DNA of 64,000 nucleotides from Streptomyces litmocidini (lineage in GTDB: Bacteria > Actinomycetota > Actinomycetes > Streptomycetales > Streptomycetaceae): positions 372,001-436,000 of the forward strand of contig NZ_BMTQ01000001.1 of NCBI RefSeq assembly GCF_014649755.1, written 5' to 3'. The notes under the pieces were generated by a model. The model had not been told where the DNA came from and did not search any database. It saw only the letters and a program-made list of their open reading frames with translations. Positions within the stretch are counted from its first letter, which is position 1, and the number at the start of each line of letters is the position of its first letter. Below, piece by piece: positions 16,000 through 24,549 of the stretch. A program made the translations under genes and the position numbers.

Positions 16000-16111
16000 G
16001 TCCGTCCGTACTCCCACGTCAGGGGGTACGGGAGGATTGCGTTCCGGACGCCAGGGGTAGGACGCCTGTGACCGCACCACCCGCCCCGCACCCCTCGCGA
16101 GGTGATCCGCA

Positions 16112-16381
16112 GTGTTCCTGGAAGCCCTCGGCTCCGCCCTGCTCGGTTTCGCCCTGGCCTGGGTCGCCGCGCAGCGACTGTCCGACCGCCTCCCCGTCCG
16201 TGCGATCGTCCTCGTCACCGGGGCGCTCGGCGGTGTCTTCGGCGCGCTCGTCACCCACGGGGCGCTGGGCCCCGGCCACTTCCTCGCCACCCTGATCGGC
16301 GCGGGGGCCGTGGCGGCGGTGCTGCTGTCGCTGCTGATCCGCCCGGCCTCCCGCAGACTGCGCCGATCAGCCACCGTCTGA
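16112..16381 (+). CDS. Small three-span membrane protein
   Basis: An 89-residue hydrophobic protein with three predicted helices (about 4-20, 32-50, 58-78) and a basic C-terminus (RPASRRLRRS). The GTG start is supported by AGGTGATC five nt upstream. The position is equivalent to mycobacterial Rv3209, but sequence similarity cannot be judged here. It ends 22 bp from the convergent ferritin-like gene. Function unknown. Confidence 0.75.
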   Translation: MFLEALGSALLGFALAWVAAQRLSDRLPVRAIVLVTGALGGVFGALVTHGALGPGHFLATLIGAGAVAAVLLSLLIRPASRRLRRSATV

Positions 16382-16403
16382 CCGGCGCGCCCCCGGGGGC
16401 GTC

Positions 16404-17126
16404 TCAGGCCGCGAGGCCCAGCGCCGCCATGCGCTTGGTGTGCGCCTCGGTGATCCGGGAGAACATCCGGCCCACCTCCGCGAGGTCGAAGCCGTCCGCC
16501 ACGCCGCCGACCAGCATCGTCGAGAGCGCGTCGCGCTCGGCCACCACGCGCTGGGCCTGGGAGAGCGCCTCGCCCATCAGCCGGCGCGCCCAGAGCGCGA
16601 GCCGGCCGCCGACGCGCGGGTCGGCGTCGATCGCCGCGCGGACCTTCTCCACCGCGAAGTTGCCGTGACCGGTGTCGTCGAGCACCGCGAGGACGAGGTC
16701 GCGCGTGTCGGAGTCGAGGCGGGCCGCGACCTCCCGGTAGAAGTCGCTGGCGATCGAGTCGCCCACGTACGCCTTGACCAGGCCCTCCAGCCAGTCCGAG
16801 GGAGCGGTCAGGCGGTGGAAGTCGTCGAGCGCCTTCGCGAAGGGCTCCATGGCCGAGGTCGGCTCGGCGTCGACGGCGGCGAGGCGGTCCCGCAGCCGCT
16901 CGAAGTGCTGGAACTCGGCCGAGGCCATCTTCGCCAGCTCCGCCTTGTCCGCGAGGGTCGGCGCCAGCTTGGCGTCCTCGGCGAGCCGCTCGAAGGCCGC
17001 GAGCTCTCCGTAGGCGAGGGCGCCGAGGAGGTCGATCACGGCGGCGCGGTACTGCGGCTCGGCGGAAGCCTCCGCCCAGTCCTTGGCTGCGATCCCGGTG
17101 GGCGTGGCGTTGTCAGGCGTCTCCAT
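16404..17126 (-). CDS. Ferritin-like di-iron-fold protein
   Basis: A 240-residue helical protein of the actinobacterial ferritin-like family (Rv3210c type). Candidate metal ligands are in ALAYGELAAFERLAED, SAEFQHFERL (an ExxH pair) and DDTGHGNFAVE. Some relatives are tRNA-hydroxylase-like; the substrate is unknown. The ATG at 17126 is chosen over in-frame upstream starts because TATTGT lies exactly 7 nt before it (17139-17134) and no Shine-Dalgarno is present, which suggests a leaderless transcript. Confidence 0.8.
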   Translation of the reverse strand: METPDNATPTGIAAKDWAEASAEPQYRAAVIDLLGALAYGELAAFERLAEDAKLAPTLADKAELAKMASAEFQHFERLRDRLAAVDAEPTSAMEPFAKALDDFHRLTAPSDWLEGLVKAYVGDSIASDFYREVAARLDSDTRDLVLAVLDDTGHGNFAVEKVRAAIDADPRVGGRLALWARRLMGEALSQAQRVVAERDALSTMLVGGVADGFDLAEVGRMFSRITEAHTKRMAALGLAA

Positions 17127-17248
17127 GGAGCGCACAATAGCCCGCCCGCGCGGCCCGGGAAGGCCCTGGTCAGTCGGTGTGCCCTGGTCAGTCGGTGTGA
17201 CCGTGCCCTCATCACGTTTTCTCCCGACACACATGCGCGAATCCGGGG

Positions 17249-17537
17249 TACAGTGGTAAGGCGCCTGCTGAGTATGCGGACATGCTTTCGCACGTTCGGA
17301 CGTATCCGGTGGGCCGACTCATGAATGAGGATGCCCGGTCGGTGGCCCGATCGGCTCCGGCCCGACAGCCCTTCCGGCGGACCCGCGGAAGGGTCACCCT
17401 CAGCGGTACGACGCTCGAGCGACGGCAGTGGTCCCGCGCCACCCGGCGGTGATCTCCCCCGATCCCCCCGGAAGATCCCGGCACGGTACGACCCCCTTCG
17501 TTCGCCTCGCACCGCGTCTCACAGAAGAGGCAGCACC
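17249..17537 (+). promoter_or_regulatory. Promoter and long leader of the DEAD-box helicase gene
   Basis: A TACAGT -10-like hexamer at 17249-17254 with CGACAC about 18 bp upstream would give a leader of roughly 275 nt. Inside it, CCCTTCCG (17369-17376) pairs with CGGAAGGG (17386-17393). Long structured leaders are common for cold-induced RNA helicases; regulation here is inferred. No ORF with normal codon bias lies between 17127 and 17537. Confidence 0.4.
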
Positions 17538-20270
17538 CTGACTACGACTTTCCGAGACCTCGGAATCCTCCCCGAAACGGCCGAAGCCCTGGAGGCCGTC
17601 GGCATCGTCACCCCCTTCCCCATCCAGGAGATGACCCTCCCGGTCGCCCTCACCGGCACCGACGTCATCGGCCAGGCGAAGACCGGCACGGGCAAGACCC
17701 TCGGTTTCGGCCTCCCCATCCTGGAGCGCGTCACCGTCCCCATGGACGTCGAGGCCGGCCGGGCGAAGCCCGAGCAGCTGACCGACGCCCCGCAGGCGCT
17801 CGTCGTCGTCCCCACACGCGAGCTGTGCCAGCAGGTCACCAACGACCTGCTCACCGCCGGCAAGGTGCGCAACGTCCGCGTGCTCGCCATCTACGGCGGC
17901 CGGGCGTACGAGCCGCAGGTCGAGGCGCTGCAGAAGGGCGTCGACGTCGTCGTCGGCACCCCCGGCCGTCTGCTCGACCTCGCCGGCCAGCGCAAGCTCG
18001 ACCTCTCGCACGTGAAGGTCCTCGTCCTCGACGAGGCCGACGAGATGCTCGACCTGGGCTTCCTGCCCGACGTCGAGAAGATCATGAACATGCTTCCGGC
18101 CAAGCGCCAGACGATGCTGTTCTCGGCGACCATGCCGGGCGCGGTCATCGGCCTGGCCCGCCGCTACATGGCGCAGCCGACGCACATCCGCGCCACCTCG
18201 CCCGACGGCGAGGGCGTGACCGTCGCCAACATCAAGCAGCACGTCTACCGCGCGCACAACATGGACAAGCCGGAGATGGTCTCCCGCATCCTGCAGGCCA
18301 ACGGCCGCGGGCTCGCGATGATCTTCTGCCGCACGAAGCGCACGGCGGCCGACATCGCCGAGCAGCTGGAGCGGCGCGGCTTCGCCTCCGGCGCCGTCCA
18401 TGGCGACCTCGGCCAGGGCGCCCGCGAGCAGGCGCTGCGCGCCTTCCGCAACGGCAAGGTCGACGTGCTCGTCTGCACCGACGTCGCCGCCCGCGGCATC
18501 GACGTCGAGGGCGTCACCCACGTCATCAACTACCAGTCCCCCGAGGACGAGAAGACCTTCCTCCACCGCGTGGGCCGCACCGGCCGCGCCGGTGCCAAGG
18601 GCACGGCGGTGACGCTGGTCGACTGGGACGACATCCCGCGCTGGCAGCTCATCAACAAGGCGCTCGGCCTGGACTTCCACGACCCGGTCGAGACGTACTC
18701 CTCGTCCCCGCACCTCTTCGAGGACCTGGACATCCCGGCGGGCACCAAGGGCATCCTGCCCCGCGCCGAGCGGACCCGCGCGGGTCTGGGCGCGGAGGAG
18801 CTGGAGGACCTGGGCGAGCCCGGCGGTCGCCGTGGCCGCGGCCCGAAGGCCGCCGAGCGGACCGAGGAGCCCCCGGCCCGCACGCGGACCCCGCGCCAGC
18901 GTCGCCGCACCCGCGGCGGCAGCGAGCTCGACGACGCCCCGGCGGCGGCTCCGGCCGTCGAGGCCGTGGCGGACGAGGCCCGCGCCGAGGCCGGACCGCG
19001 CACCCCGCGCCGCCGCCGTCGCACCCGTGCCGCCACCGGGGGCGTGCCGGTCGCGGCCCAGGCGGTCACGACGGCTCCGGCCGCCGAGGCGCAGGCCGCC
19101 GAGGCCCCGGCCGCCGCCGAGATCCCGGCTTCCGTCAAGACGCCCGTCTCCGAGACCCCGGCTCCCGTCAAGGCGCCCGTCTCCGAGACCCCGGCCCCCG
19201 CCGAGGCGCCCGTGAAGGCCCCGGCCGCCGAGGCGCCCGTCGCGGAGGCCCCGGCCGTCGAGGAGCCGAAGGCCCCCCGCCGCCGTGCCCGTGCCGCCCG
19301 TCCGGAGGCCGTGACGGCCACCCCGGCCGACCGGGCGCCCGTGGCCGCGGAGCCGGCTCCGGCCCCGCGCCGCCGCCGTGCCCGGGTGGCGCGTCCGGTC
19401 GAGGAGACCGTGTCGTTCCAGACGCCCGAGACCGCCGCGGTCGCCCTCATGGCCCAGCGGTCCGAGGCGCCGGTCGTCACGGCCGCTCCGGTCGTCGAGG
19501 AGCCGAAGGCCGAGGAGCCGAAGAAGGCCCCCCGCCGCCGCACGGCCAAGAAGGCCGTCGCGGAGCCGGCGGCCGAGCCGGTCGTCGAGGCGCCCGTCGC
19601 CGAGACCCCGGTCGTCGAGGCCCCCGTCGCCGAGACCCCGGTCGCCGAGGTTCCCGGCCCGCGCCGCCGCCGTACCGCCCGTCGGCCCGCCGGTTCGCCG
19701 GTGACCGCCGAGGCGCCGGTGGCCGAGGCCCCGGTGGCCGAGCCCGTCGCCGAGACCCCGGTCGCGGAGGAGCCCGCGCCGCGCCGCCGCCGTGCGGCCC
19801 GCCGGCCCGCCGGGTCCCCCGTCTCCGGGGCGCCCGCCGAGGTCATCGTCGTCGCTTCGACGACCGCCCCGGTCGCCGTCGCCGAGCCCGTCGTGGCGGA
19901 GGCCCCCCAGCAGGAGACCCTCGCGCAGGAGGCTCCCCGGCAGGAGGAGGCGAAGGAGGAGGCCCCGAAGAAGGCCGCCCCGCGCCGCCGCACCACGAAG
20001 AAGGCCGTGGCCGAGCCGGTCGCCGAGACCGTCGAGGCCCCGCCGGCCGAGGAGGCCCCCAAGGCCCCCCGTCGCCGCACGACCAAGAAGGCGGTCGTGG
20101 CCGAGGCTCCCGAGGCCTCCGCGCCGAAGACCGAGCCGAAGGCCCCGGCCCGTCGCCGCACGGCCAAGAAGGCCGCGGCCGTCGAGGAGACGGTGACGGA
20201 GGAGGCCCCGAAGAAGGCCGCCCCGCGCCGCCGCACCACGAAGAAGGCGGCGGCCCAGCCCGAGGGCTGA
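17538..20270 (+). CDS. DEAD-box RNA helicase (RhlE/CsdA-like) with long basic repeat tail
   Basis: A 910-residue protein if CTG is the start. The helicase core (about 1-420) has the Q motif FPIQ, Walker A AKTGTGKT (47-54), PTREL, TPGR, DEAD (165-168), SAT, then the second RecA lobe with HRVGRTGRAG. The remaining ~450 residues are Ala/Pro/Glu/Val-rich repeats (EAPVAETPV-like) punctuated by basic blocks such as APRRRTTKKA, like an H1/AKP RNA-binding tail. It probably unwinds structured RNA in ribosome assembly or cold adaptation. AGAAGAGG ends 7 nt before CTG and no in-frame ATG, GTG or TTG lies between 17331 and the conserved TTTFRDLGI, so CTG initiation is favoured. Confidence 0.85.
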   Translation: MTTTFRDLGILPETAEALEAVGIVTPFPIQEMTLPVALTGTDVIGQAKTGTGKTLGFGLPILERVTVPMDVEAGRAKPEQLTDAPQALVVVPTRELCQQVTNDLLTAGKVRNVRVLAIYGGRAYEPQVEALQKGVDVVVGTPGRLLDLAGQRKLDLSHVKVLVLDEADEMLDLGFLPDVEKIMNMLPAKRQTMLFSATMPGAVIGLARRYMAQPTHIRATSPDGEGVTVANIKQHVYRAHNMDKPEMVSRILQANGRGLAMIFCRTKRTAADIAEQLERRGFASGAVHGDLGQGAREQALRAFRNGKVDVLVCTDVAARGIDVEGVTHVINYQSPEDEKTFLHRVGRTGRAGAKGTAVTLVDWDDIPRWQLINKALGLDFHDPVETYSSSPHLFEDLDIPAGTKGILPRAERTRAGLGAEELEDLGEPGGRRGRGPKAAERTEEPPARTRTPRQRRRTRGGSELDDAPAAAPAVEAVADEARAEAGPRTPRRRRRTRAATGGVPVAAQAVTTAPAAEAQAAEAPAAAEIPASVKTPVSETPAPVKAPVSETPAPAEAPVKAPAAEAPVAEAPAVEEPKAPRRRARAARPEAVTATPADRAPVAAEPAPAPRRRRARVARPVEETVSFQTPETAAVALMAQRSEAPVVTAAPVVEEPKAEEPKKAPRRRTAKKAVAEPAAEPVVEAPVAETPVVEAPVAETPVAEVPGPRRRRTARRPAGSPVTAEAPVAEAPVAEPVAETPVAEEPAPRRRRAARRPAGSPVSGAPAEVIVVASTTAPVAVAEPVVAEAPQQETLAQEAPRQEEAKEEAPKKAAPRRRTTKKAVAEPVAETVEAPPAEEAPKAPRRRTTKKAVVAEAPEASAPKTEPKAPARRRTAKKAAAVEETVTEEAPKKAAPRRRTTKKAAAQPEG

Positions 20271-20287
20271 GACCCCGTCGCCGGTCC

Positions 20288-20323
20288 CGAGCGGCCCGTC
20301 CCCACCAGGGGGCGGGCCGCTCG
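20288..20323 (+). terminator. 16-bp hairpin after the helicase gene
   Basis: Positions 20288-20303 pair with 20308-20323 (one G-U) over an ACCA loop, 18 nt after the helicase stop codon. Confidence 0.75.
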
Positions 20324-20356
20324 GCCGTCTCCCGCTCTCCCCGTTACAGTCCAGAC

Positions 20357-21244
20357 ATGAGCAAGCCCCGTTCCCTCGTCCTGCCTCCCCGCACCCGTGC
20401 CCGGCACCTCGAGACCGCGCGCGGTCGGTTCGCGGCGCTCGACACGGCGCCGGCGGGCGAGCGGCGGGGCACGGTGCTGCTGCTGCCCGGGTACACCGGC
20501 AGCAAGGAGGACTTCCTCGCGCTGCTGGGTCCGCTGAGCGAGGCCGGGTACCGGGCGGTGGCCGTGGACGGGCGCGGCCAGAACGACACGCCGGGTCCCC
20601 GGGGCCGGGCCGCCTACCGCCGCAGGGCGCTCGCGCTCGACGCGGTGGCCCAGGCGGCGGCGCTCGGGGACGGCCCCGTGCATCTGGTCGGCCACTCCTT
20701 CGGGGGCCTGGTGGCCCGCGCGGCGGCCTCCCTCGCGCCGGGCGCCTTCCGTTCGCTCACCCTGCTCTCCTCGGGCCCCGGCCGGGTGGCCCGGCCGCAG
20801 CGGATCCGGGTGCGGGTGCTGCGCGCCGCGCTCGCGGTGCTGCCGAAGGAGCGGGTGTGGCAGGCCATGTGCTGGCTGGACAGCCGGGGCGACGAGCCGG
20901 CCACGGGTGACACGCCGGAGCTGGCGGGCTTCCTGCGGCGGCGCTGGATGCGCACCCGCATCGCCCAACTGGCGGGCGCGGGAAGGCTGTTGCTGGACCG
21001 TCGGGACGGTACGGAGGAGCTGGCGGCGCTGCGCGTGCCGCTGCACTTCGCGTACGGGGCGGACGAGATGGTCTGGGCCCCGGCGGACCTGTCGGCGGCG
21101 GCGGCCCGGACCGGGGCGCACCACACGGTGGTGGCGGGCGCCGGGCACTCCCCCAACGTGTCGCACCCCCAGGAGCTGACGGACCGCCTCACGGGCTTCT
21201 GGGAGCGGGCGAGCAGCCCGGCGAGGATCAGTACTGCGCCTTGA
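20357..21244 (+). CDS. Alpha/beta-fold hydrolase
   Basis: A 295-residue serine hydrolase with LLLPGYTGSKEDF, the elbow GHSFGG, the acid in FAYGADEMV and the histidine in GAGHSPNVSHP. Substrate unknown. The C-terminus overlaps the convergent NYN gene by 17 bp. A TACAGT hexamer (20345-20350) lies 6 nt before the ATG with no Shine-Dalgarno, so this is a likely leaderless gene with its own promoter just after the helicase terminator. Confidence 0.85.
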   Translation: MSKPRSLVLPPRTRARHLETARGRFAALDTAPAGERRGTVLLLPGYTGSKEDFLALLGPLSEAGYRAVAVDGRGQNDTPGPRGRAAYRRRALALDAVAQAAALGDGPVHLVGHSFGGLVARAAASLAPGAFRSLTLLSSGPGRVARPQRIRVRVLRAALAVLPKERVWQAMCWLDSRGDEPATGDTPELAGFLRRRWMRTRIAQLAGAGRLLLDRRDGTEELAALRVPLHFAYGADEMVWAPADLSAAAARTGAHHTVVAGAGHSPNVSHPQELTDRLTGFWERASSPARISTAP

Positions 21245-22169
21245 GGTGCTGCCAGAAGCCGTCGCGCAGGGAGCGGCGGAGCGCGGCGTGGCCGCGCAGG
21301 GAGCGGCTGAGCAGGCGTTCCGCCTCGACGAGCAGGTCCTGGTCGACCGTTCCGGGCAGGTAGGGCGCGCCCGGCAGGAGCTCGGCGAGCCGGTCCCGGC
21401 CGCGTTCGGCGAGCCAGGCGGCGGCGATCTGGGCGCCGACGAAGCGCACCTCCTCGCGGGAGGGCGGCGGCTCGCCCTCGTTCTCGTACGTGGTGACGGG
21501 GCGGCGCGTGACGTACGGGCGGCAGAAGTCCAGATCGAAGGTGCGCTGGCTGTCGACCTCCCAGAGGAGCGCCTCGGCCTGGTTGCGTCCCTCGGCGGCC
21601 TCGATGCCCCAGAGGTGGACGCGGGCGCCGTAGCCCTGGGCGGCCTCGACGGCCGAGACGAGGTCCTCGTCGCCGCCGACGAGGGCGGCGTCGCTGATGG
21701 CGCGGTGGCGGGCGAGGGACTCCAGGTCGGTGCGGATGAGGGAGTCGACGCCCTTCTGCTGGTTGCTGGCGTTGAGGTTGCCGAGGCGGACCTTGACGTC
21801 GGGGAGTTCGGCGATGGCCTGCTGCTCGGGGGTGTGGATGCGGCGGCGGGCGCCGTCGTACCAGTACACGCGGAGGAGGCGGCTGTCCGCGAAGATCGTG
21901 CGGGCCTTGTCGATGAAGGCGTCGATGAGGCCCTCGGCGTCGAGGTCGAAGGAGCGCCGGTCCTCGGTGCCCGTCACCAGCAACCCGGCCGCAGCATGGA
22001 CGTAACCTGCGTCGACGAAGATGGCGTGGGTGGAGGGGGTCTTGGCCACCTCGGCCAGCATCCGCTGCAGGAGCTCATTGGTGCGCTCCAGACGGGTGTC
22101 CAGCGCGCGTAGTCGGGCATCGGTGTCGGTGTGGGCCTCGGTCGGCCGGGGGGTGTCTGCGTCGTTCAT
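21228..22169 (-). CDS. NYN-domain (PIN-like) putative ribonuclease
   Basis: A 313-residue protein. After a short coiled segment (LERTNELLQRMLAEV) comes an NYN/PIN-like domain (about 45-215) with acidic positions in AIFVDAGYVHAAAG, KGVDSLIRTDLESLA and DAALVGGDEDLVSAVEAA, the usual metal-binding aspartates of this nuclease fold. The C-terminal ~90 residues are helical and could be an RNA-binding extension. NYN proteins cut or process RNA; the target is unknown. It faces the 50-codon gene across an AT-rich intergenic region. Confidence 0.85.
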   Translation of the reverse strand: MNDADTPRPTEAHTDTDARLRALDTRLERTNELLQRMLAEVAKTPSTHAIFVDAGYVHAAAGLLVTGTEDRRSFDLDAEGLIDAFIDKARTIFADSRLLRVYWYDGARRRIHTPEQQAIAELPDVKVRLGNLNASNQQKGVDSLIRTDLESLARHRAISDAALVGGDEDLVSAVEAAQGYGARVHLWGIEAAEGRNQAEALLWEVDSQRTFDLDFCRPYVTRRPVTTYENEGEPPPSREEVRFVGAQIAAAWLAERGRDRLAELLPGAPYLPGTVDQDLLVEAERLLSRSLRGHAALRRSLRDGFWQHLKAQY

Positions 22170-22244
22170 ACGGGGCTCATTCTCCGCCGCTCCGGGACCG
22201 GCCGCCACACTCCCTACCTGCGGGTAGTTAGCAATCCGAAAATT

Positions 22245-22261
22245 TTCCTTAGCGTAAGGAA
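22245..22261. promoter_or_regulatory. Perfect 7-3-7 palindrome in AT-rich divergent promoter region
   Basis: TTCCTTA-GCG-TAAGGAA lies between the divergent starts at 22169 and 22344, in the most AT-rich patch of the area. It has the size and symmetry of a repressor operator. Confidence 0.45.
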
Positions 22262-22343
22262 TGTTTGCAGGACGCACGCCGTTGGACCCGTACGTAACGC
22301 AGTTCTCCACCAGGAGGATCAACTCAGACGAAGGGAGAAGCCC

Positions 22344-22496
22344 GTGCGCTTCGAAATCCTGCGACTCGACGACATCGACGGCACGCCCGTCGACCGGACC
22401 GTCGTGGACGCCGCCTCCGTCAATCGGATCGTGCAGCAGGCCGCCTCGGTGGGCCAGCGCATCTGGATCCGCCCCGCCGAGACCTCGGCCTCGTAA
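22344..22496 (+). CDS. 50-residue conserved-looking small protein
   Basis: A 50-residue protein (VRFEILRLDDIDG...TVVDAASVNRIVQQAASVGQ) with normal Streptomyces codon bias and a strong Shine-Dalgarno (AAGGGAG) before GTG. No signal peptide, cysteines or membrane span. I believe similar short proteins occur in many actinobacteria, but no function is known to me. It stands alone before a large terminator. Confidence 0.7.
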   Translation: MRFEILRLDDIDGTPVDRTVVDAASVNRIVQQAASVGQRIWIRPAETSAS

Positions 22497-22520
22497 CAGG
22501 TCGGGTCCACCCCACGCACC

Positions 22521-22566
22521 GCGCCCCCGCACGGACTTCGCAAGAGCGGAATCCGTACGGGGGCGC
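22521..22566. terminator. Bidirectional hairpin between 50-codon gene and marC
   Basis: GCGCCCCCG (22521-22529) pairs with CGGGGGCGC (22558-22566), and ACGGA pairs with TCCGT inside it, between two convergent stop codons. Confidence 0.75.
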
Positions 22567-22596
22567 AGTGGTGTCCGGGCTCCCCCGGCTGCCGGC

Positions 22597-23202
22597 TCAG
22601 GCGTTCTGGATCACCTGGGTGACGCCGTTGATGATCTGCTGCACCGCGATGGCGGAGAGCATCATGCCGGCGAGGCGGGTCACCAGGACGACGCCGCCGT
22701 CCTTGATGACGCGGATGATCAGCAGCGAGTACCGCATGGTCAGCCAGAGCACGACGTGCATGGCGGCGATGGCGGTCCAGACGGAGACCTGCGAGGCCAC
22801 GCCGTCGGCGTTCTGCACGGCGAGGATGACCGAGACGATCGCGCCCGGCCCGGCGAGCAGGGGCATGCCCAGCGGGACGAGGGCGACGTTGACGTCCTTG
22901 GTCTGCTTGGGCTCGTCGGTCTTGCCGGTGAGCAGGTCGAGCGCGATGAGCAGCAGCAGGAGACCGCCCGCGATCATCAGGGCGGGGACGGAGACGTGCA
23001 GGTAGTCCAGGATCTGCTGGCCCAGCAGACCGAAGACGGTGATGACGCCGAAGGCGACGGCGACGGCCTGCCAGGCCATCCGGCGCTGCACCTTGGCGGC
23101 GCGTCCGGAGGTGAGGGCGAGGAAGATCGGGGTGATCCCGGGGGGATCCATGATGACGAAGAGGGTGAGGAACAGCGAGCCGAAGACGGCGACGTCGAAC
23201 AC
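22597..23202 (-). CDS. MarC-family integral membrane protein
   Basis: A 201-residue protein with six predicted membrane spans and the MarC-family signatures FVIMDPPGITPIFLALTS near the N-terminus and PLGMPLLAGPGAIVSVIL in the middle. Despite the name, no antibiotic-resistance function is established for MarC proteins; a transporter-like fold is likely. GTG start; length is typical for the family. Confidence 0.9.
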   Translation of the reverse strand: MFDVAVFGSLFLTLFVIMDPPGITPIFLALTSGRAAKVQRRMAWQAVAVAFGVITVFGLLGQQILDYLHVSVPALMIAGGLLLLLIALDLLTGKTDEPKQTKDVNVALVPLGMPLLAGPGAIVSVILAVQNADGVASQVSVWTAIAAMHVVLWLTMRYSLLIIRVIKDGGVVLVTRLAGMMLSAIAVQQIINGVTQVIQNA

Positions 23203-23556
23203 GGTGGGGTGCCTTGCGGGAGAGGTGGAACGGTGGGGTGTGCCCCTACGGAGCGGAATATGAGGTTCCGGCGAAAGGGCAGGAGGAGCGCCACCCCGCG
23301 CACGACGCGGAGCCGTACGGGGGCGGACCGGGAAGGAGAAGGGCCGCGGAGCCGGACCGGGACGGACGCCCGCGCCCGCACCGGACGCGGCCGACAGGAC
23401 CCGGCCGGAGAGCGGGGCCCCGGCCGACGGGCCGGATGACGCACCCCCGGACGACCGGGGGGAACGAGTCCCCCGGCGACCGGGGAGGCGGAAGCCTCGC
23501 GGAGCTCCTGGAAGTCCGGGGGCGGGGCCGCACGGCCCCGGCCCGCCGGAGTGGCC
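23203..23556. other. 354-bp intergenic region between marC-type and PHP genes
   Basis: No credible ORF. It is very GC-rich, with a tight self-complementary element CGGGGCCGCACGGCCCCG (23523-23540) just after the PHP stop codon, a probable terminator for that gene. The right promoter for the MarC gene must lie between about 23203 and 23350 but no clear hexamers are visible. Confidence 0.5.
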
Positions 23557-24420
23557 TCAGGCGGCGGGTCCGCCCGCGCCCGGGACGGGGAAGGCGCCCG
23601 CGGCGCGGCGGGTGATCTCGCCGTAGATCTCGGGGTCGGTGGTGTACTCGCCGAGGCGGCAGGTCTTGCGGCTGCCGTGGTAGTCGCTGGAGCCCGTGGT
23701 CAGCAGCCCGAGCTCCTTCGCGAGTCCGCGCAGCCGCGCCCGCGTCGCCTCGTCGTGGTCCATGTGGTCGACCTCGATGCCGTCGAGACCGGCCTCGGCC
23801 AGCCGGGCCACCGAGGCCTCCGGCAGCACCTGGCCGCGCTTGACCGCGAGCGGGTGCGCGAAGACGGTGACGCCGCCGGCCGCCTTGACGAGGCGGATCG
23901 CGTCGACCGGGTCCAGCTCGTGCTTCTCGACGTACGCCCGGCCGCCGTCGGCGAGCCACTCGGGCGTGAACGCGCCGGACACGTCCGGTACGACCCCGAG
24001 CTCGACGAGCGCCTCCGCGACGTGCGGGCGGCCCACGGAGCCGTCCCCGGCGATCCGGGCGACCCGCTCCCAGGTGACGGGGACGCCGAGCTCCTGGAGC
24101 TTGGCGACCATGCCGCGGGCGCGCGGCACCCGGTCGTCGCGGACGAGTTCGCGCTCGGCGAGGAGCGCCGGCTCCTCGGGGTCGAAGAGGTACGCGAGCA
24201 TGTGCAGCCCGATGCCGTCCATCCGGCAGGACAGCTCGGCACCGGTGACGAGGGTCAGCCCCTCGGGCAGGGCCGCGATCGCCTCGGCGTGGCCCCGGGT
24301 GGTGTCGTGGTCCGTGAGCGCGACGACGTCGAGACCGGCCGCGGCGGCGTTCCGGACGAGCTCGGCCGGGGAGTCCGTACCGTCGGAGGCCGTGGAGTGG
24401 GTGTGCAGATCGATGCGCAC
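23557..24420 (-). CDS. PHP-domain phosphoesterase (TrpH / RNase AM-like)
   Basis: A 287-residue metal-dependent phosphoesterase. PHP metal motifs are visible in order: DLHTHSTASDGTDSP (residues 4-18), ALTDHDT, the glutamate in TGAELSC, GRPHVAEAL, FAHPL, and the C-terminal GSSDYHG. The E. coli relative YciV/RnAM digests short RNA and 3',5'-bisphosphates 5'-to-3'; the same role is likely but not proven. Length and motif order match the family. Confidence 0.9.
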   Translation of the reverse strand: MRIDLHTHSTASDGTDSPAELVRNAAAAGLDVVALTDHDTTRGHAEAIAALPEGLTLVTGAELSCRMDGIGLHMLAYLFDPEEPALLAERELVRDDRVPRARGMVAKLQELGVPVTWERVARIAGDGSVGRPHVAEALVELGVVPDVSGAFTPEWLADGGRAYVEKHELDPVDAIRLVKAAGGVTVFAHPLAVKRGQVLPEASVARLAEAGLDGIEVDHMDHDEATRARLRGLAKELGLLTTGSSDYHGSRKTCRLGEYTTDPEIYGEITRRAAGAFPVPGAGGPAA

Positions 24421-24549
24421 GACGCGGTACTCCAGGGGTTCGGCACGGACGAGGGACGCTCCAGCATAACGGGCGAATCGAACACGTCCGTACGGAACGT
24501 CACCGGGCGGACGGCCCGGGGACGGGCACCGGGCCCCTCGGATCAGGCC

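Noticed and set aside
17825..21244. Fusion of the helicase tail with the alpha/beta hydrolase in one long frame
   Set aside because: The first part is an out-of-frame reading of the helicase gene. The hydrolase has its own start at 20357 after a terminator hairpin.
23214..23615. A 133-codon plus-strand gene between MarC and PHP genes
   Set aside because: Arg/Gly-rich shadow composition, no ribosome site, and it overlaps the PHP gene.
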